A stretch of DNA of 64,000 nucleotides from Pseudomonas brassicacearum (GCF_000585995.1 NZ_CP007410.1:1949430-2013429); one strand, 5' to 3'. Positions 9,051-18,088 are shown, counted from the first letter of the stretch. Numbers and translations are program-made. The notes: generated by a model not told the origin, from the letters alone.

Positions 9051-11555
9051 TCAACCCTCGCGCAATACTGTCAGCGGACTGGCATTGAGCGCCCGACGGG
9101 TGCCAAACACGCCGGCTGTGCCGATCAACAAGGCGCCCACCAGCGGCAACACCAGCAGCCATGGATGCGGGTGCCAGGGCAGGTCGAAGGCATAACGGTA
9201 GAGCACCAGGCTCACCAGTTCCGAACCGAGGGCCGCGAGCAGGCCGCTGACCGCACCCAGCAAACCGAACTCAATGCGCCTGGCCTTGACCAGCAGTGGC
9301 CGCTCGGCGCCCAGCGCTCGCAGCAACGCGCCCTGGCGAATCCGTTCGTCGAGGGTGGCCTGCAGGCCAGAGAACAGCACGGCCATCCCGGCCGCGAGTA
9401 CAAACAGCAGCACATACTCCACGGCCAGGGTCACCTGGGCCAGGATGCTGCGCAGTTGTTCAAGCAGGGCTTCGACCTGCAGGATCGTCACCGCCGGGAA
9501 GGAGCGAGACAGGTCGACAATCTGTTGGTCGTGGCCGGCTGCCAGATAAAAGCTGGTGAGATAGGTGGCTGGCAAGTCCTTCAGCGTCCCAGGCTGGAAG
9601 ATCATGAAGAAGTTGGGCTGGAAGTTGTCCCAGTTGATCTCCCGCAGGCTGGTGACCTTGGCTTCACGGTTGACGCCGCCCACGCTGAAAATCAGGCGGT
9701 CGCCCAACTTGATCTTGAGGTTGTCGGCGACTTTGCCTTCTACCGACACCCCGGGAACATCGTCTGGTGGCTGCTGCGACCACCAGGTCCCGGCGGTGAC
9801 GATGTTGCCCGCTGGCAGATCGGCGGCCCAGGTCAGGCTCAGGTCACGTTGCAGCGCTCGGTCGCCAGCCGAGTCCTTGGTGACAAACTCCGTGGCCGGT
9901 TCGCCGTTGATGCTGATCAGTCGCCCCGGCACCACCGGGTAGAGCGGTGCCGATTGCGCCGACAACGCCAACAGCTTGTCGGTAAAGGCCTGCTTGTCGT
10001 TGGGCAGGATGTTCAAGGCGAAATAATTCGGGGCGTTTTTCGGCAACTGGTTTTGCCAGGTGTCCAGCAATTCGCCGCGCAACAGCGCAATCAAGGCCAT
10101 GGACAACAGGATCAGGCCGAATGCCAGTGCCTGGCCGGCCGCCGCCAGGGGGTGGCGCAGTAACTGGCCGAGGCCCAGTCGCCAGGGCAAGGAGGCGCGG
10201 GCCAACAGGCGGCGCAGGCTCTGAAGCAGCAACAACAGCAGGCCACCGAGCACCAGCGCGGCAACGACGCCGCCACCCAGCAGGGCGAAGGTCAGGACCA
10301 GGTCCAGGCTCAGGCGCCACATGATCAGGCCAAGGGCTCCCAGTGCGGCACCGTAGACCACCCAGGTGCTGGAGGGGATCGGCAGCATGTCCCGGCGCAG
10401 CACGCGCAACGGCGGTACCCGGCCCAGCGCGGCCAGCGGCGGCAGGGCGAACCCCGCCAACGCCACCAGTCCGGTACCGATCCCGGCAATCGCCGGCAGC
10501 AGGCCTCCCGGCGGTACGGTGGTGGGCAGCAGGTCATGCAGCAGCGCGAACAGCCCCAGTTGGGCGATCCAGCCAAGCAGGGCGCCGCTGATGCTGGCCA
10601 GCAGGCCCAGCACCGTCAATTGCAGGCTGAACAGCACCATGGTTTCCCGGCGTGACAGGCCCAGGCAGCGCAGCAGGGCGCTGGCATCGAAACGCCGGGT
10701 AGCAAAGCGATTGGCCGAGAGCGCGACGGCGACCCCGGACAGCAACACCGCCACCAGGCTGGCCATGTTCAGGTAGCGCTCGGCCTTGCCCAGGGCGCCC
10801 CCGATCTGCCGGTTGCCGTCGCGGGCATCCTGCAGGCGCTGGTTGGCTTCGAGGCCAGGCTTGATCAGGTCGCGGTAGGTTTGCAGGGCTGACGCCGGGC
10901 CGCGCCACAGGTCGCGATAGCTGACGCGACTGCCTGGCTGTACCACGCCCGTGGCATCCAGGTCCTTGAGGTTGATCAGGACCCGGGGCGTGAGGCTGTA
11001 GAAGTTGCCGGCGCGATCCGGCTCGTAGGTCAAGACACGACTCAGGCGCAGGGTCTTGTTGCCTACGTCGATGCTGTCGCCGATTTTCAGGTCCAGTGCT
11101 GTCAGCAGCCGGGCTTCGACCCAGGCCTCGCCAGGGTTCGGTCGTCCGCCGGTTTCTTCCGGCGCAAACGGGGCAGGGGCGCTTTTCAGCTCGCCGCGTA
11201 ATGGATAGATGTCATCGGCTGCCTTGACGCTGGACAGCTGGATGCCATTGTCGGTGGCGACGACGCTGGAGAACTCCACCACCCGGGCATGTTCCAGGCC
11301 CAGCTCGGTGCCACTGCGGATTTGTTCGGGGCGGGCGGGCGAGCTGCCTTCGAGCAGCAGGTCGGCGCCGAGGAATTCGGTGGCGCGCATCATCATCGCG
11401 CCGTTGAGACGGGCGCCGAAGTAGCCGATGGCGGTACTCGCCGCTACCGCCACCAGGAGGGCGAAGAACAACACGCGCAACTCGCCGGCGCGGGCATCAC
11501 GCAGTAACTGACGGACAGCGAGACTGAACAGGCGCAACAGCGGCAAACGTGCCAT
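9051..11555 (-). CDS. ybbP: ABC transporter permease, YbbP-like (FtsX domains)
   Basis: An 834-residue inner-membrane permease with an N-terminal transmembrane anchor, a large periplasmic region, and two FtsX blocks of about three helices (around 255-380 and 710-834), plus extra helices between them. This is the YbbP architecture, paired with the ATPase encoded just upstream. The ATG at 11555 overlaps the ATPase stop as TGATG, so the two are translationally coupled. The YbbAP class together with TesA is thought to handle lipophilic substrates in the envelope; the actual substrate is not known from sequence. Confidence 0.88.
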   Translation of the reverse strand: MARLPLLRLFSLAVRQLLRDARAGELRVLFFALLVAVAASTAIGYFGARLNGAMMMRATEFLGADLLLEGSSPARPEQIRSGTELGLEHARVVEFSSVVATDNGIQLSSVKAADDIYPLRGELKSAPAPFAPEETGGRPNPGEAWVEARLLTALDLKIGDSIDVGNKTLRLSRVLTYEPDRAGNFYSLTPRVLINLKDLDATGVVQPGSRVSYRDLWRGPASALQTYRDLIKPGLEANQRLQDARDGNRQIGGALGKAERYLNMASLVAVLLSGVAVALSANRFATRRFDASALLRCLGLSRRETMVLFSLQLTVLGLLASISGALLGWIAQLGLFALLHDLLPTTVPPGGLLPAIAGIGTGLVALAGFALPPLAALGRVPPLRVLRRDMLPIPSSTWVVYGAALGALGLIMWRLSLDLVLTFALLGGGVVAALVLGGLLLLLLQSLRRLLARASLPWRLGLGQLLRHPLAAAGQALAFGLILLSMALIALLRGELLDTWQNQLPKNAPNYFALNILPNDKQAFTDKLLALSAQSAPLYPVVPGRLISINGEPATEFVTKDSAGDRALQRDLSLTWAADLPAGNIVTAGTWWSQQPPDDVPGVSVEGKVADNLKIKLGDRLIFSVGGVNREAKVTSLREINWDNFQPNFFMIFQPGTLKDLPATYLTSFYLAAGHDQQIVDLSRSFPAVTILQVEALLEQLRSILAQVTLAVEYVLLFVLAAGMAVLFSGLQATLDERIRQGALLRALGAERPLLVKARRIEFGLLGAVSGLLAALGSELVSLVLYRYAFDLPWHPHPWLLVLPLVGALLIGTAGVFGTRRALNASPLTVLREG

Positions 11556-12238
11556 CAAGGCTCCAGTGGCGCGACCATCTGGCCGGCTTCAAGTCGGATC
11601 AGGCGCCGGCAGCGATGGGCCAGGCGTTCATCATGGGTGACCAGCACCAGGGTCGTGCCGCTTTCCTTGTTCAGCTCGAACAGAAGATCGCTGATGCGCT
11701 CGCCCGTGTGGCTGTCGAGGTTACCGGTGGGTTCGTCGGCAAACAGCACATCGGGCTCGGCGGCAAACGCCCGGGCAATTGCCACGCGTTGCTGCTCGCC
11801 GCCGGAGAGCTGGCGAGGCGAGTGGGTCAGGCGCTGGCCGAGGCCGACCCGCTGCAGCAATTCCGTGGCGCGTTCGCGGGCATCCTTGCGGCCGTCCAGC
11901 TCCAGCGGCAGCATGACGTTTTCCAGGGCGTTGAGGCTGTCGAGCAATTGGAACGATTGGAAAACAAAACCGACGTGCTCGGCGCGAATCCGCGCTCGCT
12001 GGTCTTCATCCAGCAAGCTGAGGGCTTGGCCGGCGAGCGTCACTTCGCCGCTGCTGGGCAGGTCGAGGCCCGCCAGCAAACCCAGGAGGGTGGATTTGCC
12101 GGAGCCGGACGCGCCGACGATGGCCAGGCTGTCGCCCTTGTTCAGTTCCAGGCTGAGTTCGTGCAGGATGGTCAGTTCACCTTCCGCGCTGGGAACCACT
12201 TTGCTAAGGTCCTTCGCGGTGAGAATGCTTGAGCCCAT
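11555..12238 (-). CDS. ybbA: ABC transporter ATP-binding protein, YbbA-like
   Basis: A 227-residue ATPase of the LolD/MacB class. Walker A is GASGSGKST, the signature is LSGGEQQRVAIARA, and Walker B is VLFADEPTGNLDS. The frame is open far upstream, but MGSSILTAKDLSKVV at 12238 is the family start; the longer opening reads through tesA on the other strand. It powers the permease that follows. Its start codon is only 10 bp from the divergent tesA start, so its promoter must lie inside the tesA coding region or be shared upstream. Confidence 0.9.
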   Translation of the reverse strand: MGSSILTAKDLSKVVPSAEGELTILHELSLELNKGDSLAIVGASGSGKSTLLGLLAGLDLPSSGEVTLAGQALSLLDEDQRARIRAEHVGFVFQSFQLLDSLNALENVMLPLELDGRKDARERATELLQRVGLGQRLTHSPRQLSGGEQQRVAIARAFAAEPDVLFADEPTGNLDSHTGERISDLLFELNKESGTTLVLVTHDERLAHRCRRLIRLEAGQMVAPLEP

Positions 12239-12248
12239 GGAGAATCCG

Positions 12249-12854
12249 ATGCGTGTGTGGTTTTTGAGTGCCGGCCTGGCCTTGATGTGCATGGCCCAGA
12301 ACGCAGCGGCGGGTACAGTCCTGATCGTTGGCGATAGTATCAGCGCGGCTTTCGGCCTGGATACCCGGCAAGGTTGGGTAGCGTTGCTCGAACAACGGCT
12401 CAAGGCCGAGGGTTTCGACGATAAAGTGATCAATGCTTCCATCAGCGGCGACACCAGCTCAGGAGGCCAGGCGCGCCTGCCGGCGCTGCTTGCAGCCCAT
12501 AAACCGGACCTGGTAATCCTTGAGCTGGGTGGCAACGATGGCTTGCGCGGGCAGCCGCCAACGCAATTGCAACAAAACCTTGCAGTGATGATCGACAGCT
12601 CCCGCGCCAGCGGTGCCAAGGTGTTGTTGCTGGGCATGCAACTGCCGCCCAATTACGGGCGCCGCTACACCGATGCCTTCGCCCGGGTCTACAGCACCCT
12701 GGCCGAGGAGAAAAAAGTGCCGCTGGTGCCGTTTTTCCTCAAGGACATCGGGGGTGTTCCCGGGATGATGCAAGGTGACGGACTGCACCCGTCCGTCGCG
12801 GCCCAGGGCAAGTTGCTGGAAAATGTCTGGCCGACGCTAAAACCGCTGCTTTGA
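12249..12854 (+). CDS. tesA: multifunctional acyl-CoA thioesterase / protease I / arylesterase
   Basis: A 201-residue periplasmic SGNH hydrolase. A signal peptide (MRVWFLSAGLALMCMAQNAAA) is followed by the four SGNH blocks: VGDSISAAFGLD with the nucleophile Ser, SGDTSSGGQ with Gly, GGNDGLRG with Asn, and DGLHPS with Asp and His. It hydrolyses acyl-thioesters, lysophospholipids and aryl esters. GGAG lies six bases before the ATG. In many proteobacteria tesA is divergent from ybbAP exactly as here, suggesting a shared role in envelope lipid handling. Confidence 0.93.
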   Translation: MRVWFLSAGLALMCMAQNAAAGTVLIVGDSISAAFGLDTRQGWVALLEQRLKAEGFDDKVINASISGDTSSGGQARLPALLAAHKPDLVILELGGNDGLRGQPPTQLQQNLAVMIDSSRASGAKVLLLGMQLPPNYGRRYTDAFARVYSTLAEEKKVPLVPFFLKDIGGVPGMMQGDGLHPSVAAQGKLLENVWPTLKPLL

Positions 12855-12910
12855 CGCTTTTCTACAGGCGGGCTTTCGGCTAATGTGGCGCCCCCGATTT
12901 GGAGCCCCCG

Positions 12911-13204
12911 ATGCCACGTCCCGCCTGGTCCCTGTTCGCCTACCAACTGATCGAGCCTGACGAGCAGCTGGACCTGTTCGCCTGCCAGGAAGTGCGGGTA
13001 CACCTGGTGACTCGGCAGCTGGAGCTCGGCGGCTCGGCCGACCGCACCCTTTGCGGCAGCCTGCTGCCGGCCCAGCCGCGCTGGTCGGGGGTTGATCGCA
13101 AGATATTCCAGGATCATCGCCTGTGTTCACTCTGCCGGGCGATCCTGGAGTCCCAGAAGCGCGGCACTTCGCCGATCTGGCCTGAGCTGCGGTTCGAGTT
13201 GTAA
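12911..13204 (+). CDS. conserved hypothetical protein, 97 aa
   Basis: Start at 12911 with GGAG seven bases upstream; an in-frame ATG at 12899 has no such site. The protein (MPRPAWSLFAYQLIEPDEQ...) has no signal or membrane segment, and contains CxxC late (HRLCSLCRAILESQ) plus a Cys in LFACQEV, which could hold metal or a disulfide. It lies between tesA and an L,D-transpeptidase, with 56 bp between it and tesA. I do not recognise a family. Confidence 0.7.
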   Translation: MPRPAWSLFAYQLIEPDEQLDLFACQEVRVHLVTRQLELGGSADRTLCGSLLPAQPRWSGVDRKIFQDHRLCSLCRAILESQKRGTSPIWPELRFEL

Positions 13205-13225
13205 TCCTCGGGTTCCCGGCTGCCC

Positions 13226-13313
13226 TTGTGGAGCTTGCTCGCGATGACGGCGGCACATTCAACATCGGTGCCGGCCGACCCACTGCTATCGCGAGCAAGC
13301 TCGCTCCCACAAG
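13226..13313. repeat. REP doublet, GTGGGAGC family
   Basis: Inverted REP pair; the left arm is shortened (TGTGGAGCTTGCTCGCGAT), the right arm (ATCGCGAGCAAGCTCGC) is complete. Confidence 0.85.
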
Positions 13314-13439
13314 GGGCTTGTAAAGTCCTCTAAGCTGCTGCACATCGGACGCTTGATTGCCGCTCTCCCCGGAATAACAGGAGGCGGTGTACAATCGCCG
13401 CTCTCAAACCCCTCTGTTCGATCTGCGAAGGATTTCTGG

Positions 13440-14411
13440 ATGTTGCCGCGCTTGCCTGCCGTCACCCGCTGCTTGTCTCTTGCCGCCCTGTGTATGGCTG
13501 GCCCCGTTGCGGCACTGGAGCTGCCCCTGCCACCGCCGGGTGAAGACATCATTGGCCAGGTGCAGGTCATCAAGGCCAAGTACGAAGACACCTTCGCCGA
13601 CCTGGGCACCACCTACGACCTGGGCTATACCGAGATGGTCGCCGCCAACCCGGGGGTCGATCCCTGGTTGCCGGGCGCTGGCACCGAGATCGTGCTGCCG
13701 ACCCGTTTCATCCTGCCCCCGGGTCCGCGCGAGGGCATCGTGATCAACCTCGCTGAGTACCGTCTCTACTACTTTCCCAAAGGCCGCAACGTGGTCTACA
13801 CCTTCCCTCTGGGCATTGGGCGGGAAGGCTGGGGATCGCCGATCGCCCACACCAGCATCATCGCCAAGACGCCGAACCCGACCTGGACTCCGCCGGCTTC
13901 GATCAAGGCCGAGCATGCCGCCGACGGTGACCCGCTGCCGAATGTGGTGCCGGCCGGTCCCGACAATCCGCTGGGCCCGTTCAAGTTCACCTTGGGTACC
14001 CCGGGCTACCTGATCCATGGTTCGAACAAAAAATTCGGCATCGGCATGCGCACCAGCCATGGTTGCTTCCGGATGTTCAATAACAACGTCCTGGAAATGG
14101 CCGGCATGGTGCCGGTGGGCACGTCGGTACGGATCATCAACGACCCGTACAAGCTGGGCCTGAGCGGCGGCAAGGTGTATCTGGAGGCCCATACACCGCT
14201 GGACGACAAGGGCAACCCGTCGGTGGTGGACAAGCACACTGCGGTGATCAACGCGATGCTCAAGCGTGAAGACATCACCAGCAACCAGCGCATGGACTGG
14301 AACGTGGTGCGCGACGTGGTGGCTGCCGAAGACGGGCTGCCGGTCGAGATCGCTGTTCCGAGCACGTCGGCACCGATGGTCTCGAGCGCGCCGATCGACC
14401 TGCAGCAGTAA
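13440..14411 (+). CDS. L,D-transpeptidase (ErfK/YbiS family)
   Basis: A 323-residue exported enzyme. The start at 13440 gives AAGGA upstream and a signal peptide (MLPRLPAVTRCLSLAALCMAGPVAA). A LysM-like murein-binding region at about 35-95 (IIGQVQ...TFADLGTTYDLGYTEMVAANPG) is followed by the YkuD catalytic domain with HGSNKKFGIGMRTSHGCFRM, the His and SHGC-Cys active site. ErfK-type enzymes attach Braun-type lipoprotein to peptidoglycan or make 3-3 cross-links. The neighbour across a double terminator is oprI, the Lpp-like lipoprotein, which makes OprI anchoring a plausible role. Confidence 0.92.
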   Translation: MLPRLPAVTRCLSLAALCMAGPVAALELPLPPPGEDIIGQVQVIKAKYEDTFADLGTTYDLGYTEMVAANPGVDPWLPGAGTEIVLPTRFILPPGPREGIVINLAEYRLYYFPKGRNVVYTFPLGIGREGWGSPIAHTSIIAKTPNPTWTPPASIKAEHAADGDPLPNVVPAGPDNPLGPFKFTLGTPGYLIHGSNKKFGIGMRTSHGCFRMFNNNVLEMAGMVPVGTSVRIINDPYKLGLSGGKVYLEAHTPLDDKGNPSVVDKHTAVINAMLKREDITSNQRMDWNVVRDVVAAEDGLPVEIAVPSTSAPMVSSAPIDLQQ

Positions 14412-14425
14412 AGGTTTAATTAGAA

Positions 14426-14460
14426 CCCGCCGATGTTAAGCGACGTCGGCGGGTTTTTTA
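14426..14460 (+). terminator. terminator after the L,D-transpeptidase gene
   Basis: CCCGCCGA pairs with TCGGCGGG, extended inward through the loop region, and is followed by six Ts. Confidence 0.9.
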
Positions 14461-14481
14461 TCGCCTGGAAAAATAGCGGGC

Positions 14482-14514
14482 AAAAAAAAGCCGACCCAAA
14501 AATGGATCGGCTCG
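14482..14514 (-). terminator. terminator of oprI
   Basis: On the minus strand AGCCGATCC pairs with GGGTCGGCT (slightly imperfect) and eight Ts follow, 21 bp after the oprI stop. Confidence 0.88.
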
Positions 14515-14534
14515 ATAACAATCCCGAAGGACTA

Positions 14535-14786
14535 TTACTTGCGGCTAGCTTTGTCCAGCATGCGCAGAGCACGCTCGTTAGCTTCGTCAGCAGTCTGTTG
14601 TGCTTTTTGAGCAGCAGCCAGAGCTTCATCAGCTTTACGGTAAGCTTCGTCTGCACGAGCCTGGGAGCGAGCTGCTGCGTCTTCGGTAGCAGTCAGACGT
14701 GCTTCGGTTTCTTTCGATGCGCTGCTGCAACCGGTAGCCAGAACTGCGGCCAGGGCCAGAGCAGAGAATTTCAGAACGTTGTTCAT
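14535..14786 (-). CDS. oprI: major outer membrane lipoprotein OprI
   Basis: An 83-residue lipoprotein. The signal peptide ends in a lipobox (LATGCSS), with lipidation expected on Cys20. The mature part is a continuous coiled-coil ([31 protein letters not shown]) ending in RMLDKASRK, whose terminal Lys can be joined to peptidoglycan. This matches Pseudomonas OprI over its full length. The start at 14786 has AAGGGGA upstream. A strong promoter and a 5' hairpin lie upstream and its own terminator downstream, consistent with a highly expressed single-gene unit. Confidence 0.97.
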   Translation of the reverse strand: MNNVLKFSALALAAVLATGCSSASKETEARLTATEDAAARSQARADEAYRKADEALAAAQKAQQTADEANERALRMLDKASRK

Positions 14787-14822
14787 CGTGTTCCCCTTCA
14801 AGGACTTTCTATTAGTGACTGT

Positions 14823-14839
14823 CTCCTCAGACTGAGGAG
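14823..14839. promoter_or_regulatory. perfect palindrome in the oprI 5' region
   Basis: CTCCTCAG-A-CTGAGGAG, eight perfect base pairs around one base, lies between the predicted -10 and the oprI ribosome site. It could be a 5' mRNA hairpin protecting the transcript or an operator. Confidence 0.65.
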
Positions 14840-14852
14840 TTAGCCGGCGTAC

Positions 14853-14880
14853 ATACTACCCATTACTTGTAGTAAGTAAA
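14853..14880 (-). promoter_or_regulatory. predicted sigma70 promoter of oprI
   Basis: Minus strand: TTTACT, 16-bp spacer, TAGTAT, placing the start of transcription roughly 60 nt before the oprI ATG. Confidence 0.6.
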
Positions 14881-15420
14881 CTGACGTAGCGCAAGAAGCA
14901 AAAAAATTGTAGGCGGTGATTCTTTTTCGAGCAACTTTTCTGAGCATTGTTTAAAAAATATACAGCGTCGAGCCCAAGGCTGGAGCCCGCCGGAGAAGAA
15001 AAGTTCCGCTCGCAGGAGAACACTTCCAGCCCGCGCTAACGTCGTTGTTTATTGATTCACCTACACTTTTGTACAAATTTTGCTCAACGCCTCCGGCATC
15101 TTTATTGGTTATTGCGGTGACTTTAATAACGCGCGCTCGTCTCAAGACTCAACAACTGGCGATGTTCAGCTATTGCGCCTTGGCCGACTAGCGCGCGACG
15201 GTGGCGCTCAATCGATAAACCCGACAGGCTTTTCCCCTTCAATGACGGGCGTGCCTTGAGCATTTGCGTCATTGGTGCCTACTATTCACGACGTGCTCGG
15301 GTTTGAGCGGTTGGGTTTTGGCGCTCGGTGACCGGACAGGCACGGGGTGGCGTAGATGTTCCTTCGCCGGAAAAACATCGGTAAGGTAGGGGTCAGCATT
15401 CAGACCCGCGAGGAGTAGTG
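14881..15420. other. 540-bp gap without a recognised gene
   Basis: AT-richer than its surroundings, especially 14850-14960. It holds a perfect 10-bp palindrome TTTGTACAAA at 15068-15077. Open frames here look random. An RNA gene or the long leader of the GNAT gene is possible but nothing shows it directly. Confidence 0.5.
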
Positions 15421-15702
15421 ATGAGCGAGGCGTTGTCCATCCACCATGACCAGGCTGGTCATCAGTTCGAGACCAATGTGGACGGTCATCGTGCCTATCT
15501 GACCTATATGGACCTGGGTAAACAGACCCTGGATATCTATCGCACCTTCGTGCCCAACGCCTTGCGCGGCCGGGGCATTGCGGCGGCGTTGACCGAAAGG
15601 GCGCTGCAGTACGCCGAAGAAATGGGCTACACGGTGATCCCATCCTGCTCCTATGTGGAGCGTTACATGGAGCGTCACCAGCGGCACGCGGCGAAGCTCT
15701 GA
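15421..15702 (+). CDS. small GNAT-like N-acetyltransferase (YjdJ type)
   Basis: A 93-residue minimal GNAT fold of the CG-type. AYLTYMDLGKQTLDIYRTFVP supplies the core strands and RGRGIAAALTERALQYAEEMGY is the acetyl-CoA pyrophosphate loop and helix; SYVERYMERH ends the domain. Such small GNATs lack an N-terminal substrate-binding part and have mostly unknown targets. GAGGAG is seven bases before the ATG at 15421. A bidirectional terminator separates it from the convergent DAHP synthase. Confidence 0.85.
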   Translation: MSEALSIHHDQAGHQFETNVDGHRAYLTYMDLGKQTLDIYRTFVPNALRGRGIAAALTERALQYAEEMGYTVIPSCSYVERYMERHQRHAAKL

Positions 15703-15720
15703 GACAACGGATTCCCCAAT

Positions 15721-15757
15721 AAAAAACGCCGGACTGAAAAGCCCGGCGTTTTTTTAT
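15721..15757. terminator. bidirectional terminator
   Basis: AAAAAACGCCGG ... CCCGGCGTTTTTTT with an ACTGAAAAG-type loop serves both the GNAT gene (+) and the DAHP synthase gene (-). Confidence 0.9.
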
Positions 15758-15788
15758 GCGTTGCATTTTATGTGTTGAAGCAGGCCGA

Positions 15789-16865
15789 TCAGCTGCGCTG
15801 GCGCTTTGGCAGCACATCCTTGAGTTTGGCGTGCATGCTGCGCAGGGTGTTCTCGGTTGCGCTCCAGTCGATGCAGGCATCGGTGATGGAAACGCCATAC
15901 TGCAAGTCGGCGAGGTCTTTGGGGATTGCCTGGCAGCCCCAATTCAGGTGACTTTCGACCATCAGGCCGATAATCGACTGGTTGCCTTCCAGGATCTGGT
16001 TGGCCACGTTCTCCATGACCAATGGTTGCAACGCCGGATCCTTGTTGGAGTTGGCGTGGCTGCAGTCGACCATGATGTTCGGCTTGATCTTCGCTTTGTT
16101 CAGCGCCTGTTCACACAGCGCGACGCTCACCGAGTCATAGTTTGGCTTGCCGTTGCCACCGCGCAGCACCACGTGACCGTAGGCGTTGCCCTTGGTGGTG
16201 ACGATCGACACGCCACCTTCCTGGTTGATACCCAGGAAGCGGTGAGGGCTGGAAACCGACTGCAGGGCATTGATCGCCACGGTGAGGCCGCCGTCGGTGC
16301 CGTTCTTGAAACCGACGGCCGAGGACAAACCGGAAGCCATCTCGCGGTGGGTCTGGGATTCGGTGGTGCGCGCGCCGATGGCCGACCAGCTGATCAGGTC
16401 CTGCAAGTATTGCGGGGAGATCGGGTCCAGGGCTTCGGTGGCGGTGGGCAGGCCCATTTCGGCCAGGTCCAGCAGCAGTTGACGGCCGATGTGCAAGCCA
16501 TCCTGGATCTTGAAGGAGTCGTCCAGGTACGGATCGTTGATCAGGCCTTTCCAGCCGACGGTGGTCCGGGGCTTCTCGAAATACACCCGCATCACCAGGT
16601 ACAAGGTATCGGAGACTTCCGCCGCCAGCACCTTCAGGCGCTCGGCATATTCGTGGGCGGCCTTGATGTCATGGATCGAGCAGGGCCCGATGACCACGAA
16701 CAGGCGATGGTCGGTGCCGTCGAGAATGTTGCGGATGACTTCCCGGCCCTTGGTCACGGTGCGCAGGGCAGCGTCGCTCAGGGGGATATCGCGCTTGAGC
16801 TGGTCAGGCGTGATGAGGGTCTCGTTGGAGGCGACGTTAAGGTCATTGATCGGTAAATCAGCCAT
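15789..16865 (-). CDS. 3-deoxy-7-phosphoheptulonate synthase, type I (AroF/G/H class)
   Basis: A 358-residue type I-alpha DAHP synthase, which joins phosphoenolpyruvate and erythrose 4-phosphate at the entry of the shikimate pathway. Landmarks are VVIGPCSIHD (metal-binding Cys), GARTTESQTHREMASGLS, FKNGTDGG and MVDCSHANSNKDP. The length fits the family. Which amino acid inhibits it cannot be decided from sequence alone. A type II enzyme for the same reaction lies at 29350, so both isozyme classes are in this window. Confidence 0.95.
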   Translation of the reverse strand: MADLPINDLNVASNETLITPDQLKRDIPLSDAALRTVTKGREVIRNILDGTDHRLFVVIGPCSIHDIKAAHEYAERLKVLAAEVSDTLYLVMRVYFEKPRTTVGWKGLINDPYLDDSFKIQDGLHIGRQLLLDLAEMGLPTATEALDPISPQYLQDLISWSAIGARTTESQTHREMASGLSSAVGFKNGTDGGLTVAINALQSVSSPHRFLGINQEGGVSIVTTKGNAYGHVVLRGGNGKPNYDSVSVALCEQALNKAKIKPNIMVDCSHANSNKDPALQPLVMENVANQILEGNQSIIGLMVESHLNWGCQAIPKDLADLQYGVSITDACIDWSATENTLRSMHAKLKDVLPKRQRS

Positions 16866-17134
16866 CGTGTTACTCGTCAGGTCACGGGTGCCGGCCGCCA
16901 GCGATCCCCGCGCGGCGGTGCACAGCGAATGTTAAGCGCGTCGGGGAGCCGAACCTTATCGCGTTACGAGGCTGCTCGACAATGGGTTGGGACCGGTTTA
17001 ATGCCCTACTAGGCTGGGGAAAAGCCTGGAAGATAGGCCCGCAACAGATTCGTGACCCGGATGTAATGAAGATTGCACGCCGTACCGCTCACGCTGATAG
17101 TGTGCAGGGGCCGTTTACCAGAGGAGTTGTAAAG

Positions 17135-18088
17135 ATGCAGGCAGGCGTTAAACCGCGGATCGGGATGATCGGCACCGGGGCGATTGGCGGGTTCTACGGG
17201 GTGATGCTGGCACGCGCCGGCTTTGACGTGCATTTCTTGTTGCGCAGCGAATTCGGCGCCGTGGCCGAAGGTGGTTTGCGAGTCGATAGCGCGGTTCATG
17301 GCCCGCTGACCCTCAACCCGGTACAGGCCTATCGCTCGGCGGCCGAGATGCCGCCTTGCGACTGGCTGCTGGTCGGCGCCAAGACCACCAGCAATGCCGA
17401 CCTCGCCCCGGCCATCGCCCAGGCCGCCGCTGACGGTGCAAAAGTCCTGCTGTTGCAGAACGGCCTGGATGTCGAAGATGACCTTCGGCCGTTGCTGCCT
17501 GATTCGCTGCACCTGTTGGGCGGCCTGTGCCTGATCTGCGTGCACCGTGTCAGTCCCGGCGTCGTCGCTCACCAGGCCCTCGGTGCAGTCAATCTCGGCT
17601 ACCACAGTGGTCCTTGCCGCGATCAGGCTGAACGCATGACGATTGTCGAGGCCGGGGCGCAATTGTTCCGTGCCGCCGGCCTTGAGTCCCAGGCCATGCC
17701 CGATCTGCAACAGGCCCGCTGGCAGAAGCTGGTGTGGAACGTGCCGTACAACGGCCTATCGGTGCTGTTGGGGGCCAGTACCACGCCGTTGATGGCTGAT
17801 GGTCACAGCCGTGGATTGATCCAGGCGCTGATGGGGGAGGTGGTGCACGGCGCTCAGGCTTGCGGCCATCATGTTGCACCGGGCTACGCCGAGTATCTGT
17901 TCGCGATGACCGAAAAGATGCCCGACTACTGGCCGAGCATGTACCACGATTATTCCCACAAGCGCGCGCTGGAGCTGGAGGCGATCTACGGTCGGCCATT
18001 GGCGGCGGCGAAAGCGGCGGGGTGTGAGCTGCCGAAAATCGAAGCCTTGTATCAGGCGTTGGCGTTTATGGACCGACGCAACCGCTGA
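17135..18088 (+). CDS. 2-dehydropantoate 2-reductase family protein
   Basis: A 317-residue NADP-dependent reductase of the PanE/ApbA family. The start at 17135 follows GAGGAG and begins with the Rossmann motif RIGMIGTGAIGGFYG. LVGAKTTSNAD and LLLQNGLDVEDDL are the family NADP and substrate loops, and KLVWNVPYNGLSVLLG holds the catalytic Lys. It would reduce ketopantoate to pantoate, but Pseudomonas encodes several paralogues and this one may act on another 2-keto acid. It is 22 bp from the following nucleotidase gene, suggesting co-transcription. Confidence 0.85.
   Translation: MQAGVKPRIGMIGTGAIGGFYGVMLARAGFDVHFLLRSEFGAVAEGGLRVDSAVHGPLTLNPVQAYRSAAEMPPCDWLLVGAKTTSNADLAPAIAQAAADGAKVLLLQNGLDVEDDLRPLLPDSLHLLGGLCLICVHRVSPGVVAHQALGAVNLGYHSGPCRDQAERMTIVEAGAQLFRAAGLESQAMPDLQQARWQKLVWNVPYNGLSVLLGASTTPLMADGHSRGLIQALMGEVVHGAQACGHHVAPGYAEYLFAMTEKMPDYWPSMYHDYSHKRALELEAIYGRPLAAAKAAGCELPKIEALYQALAFMDRRNR

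Noticed and set aside
15269..15898. 209-codon minus-strand frame covering the GNAT gene
   Set aside because: Crosses the bidirectional terminator at 15721 and is antisense to a well-supported acetyltransferase gene.
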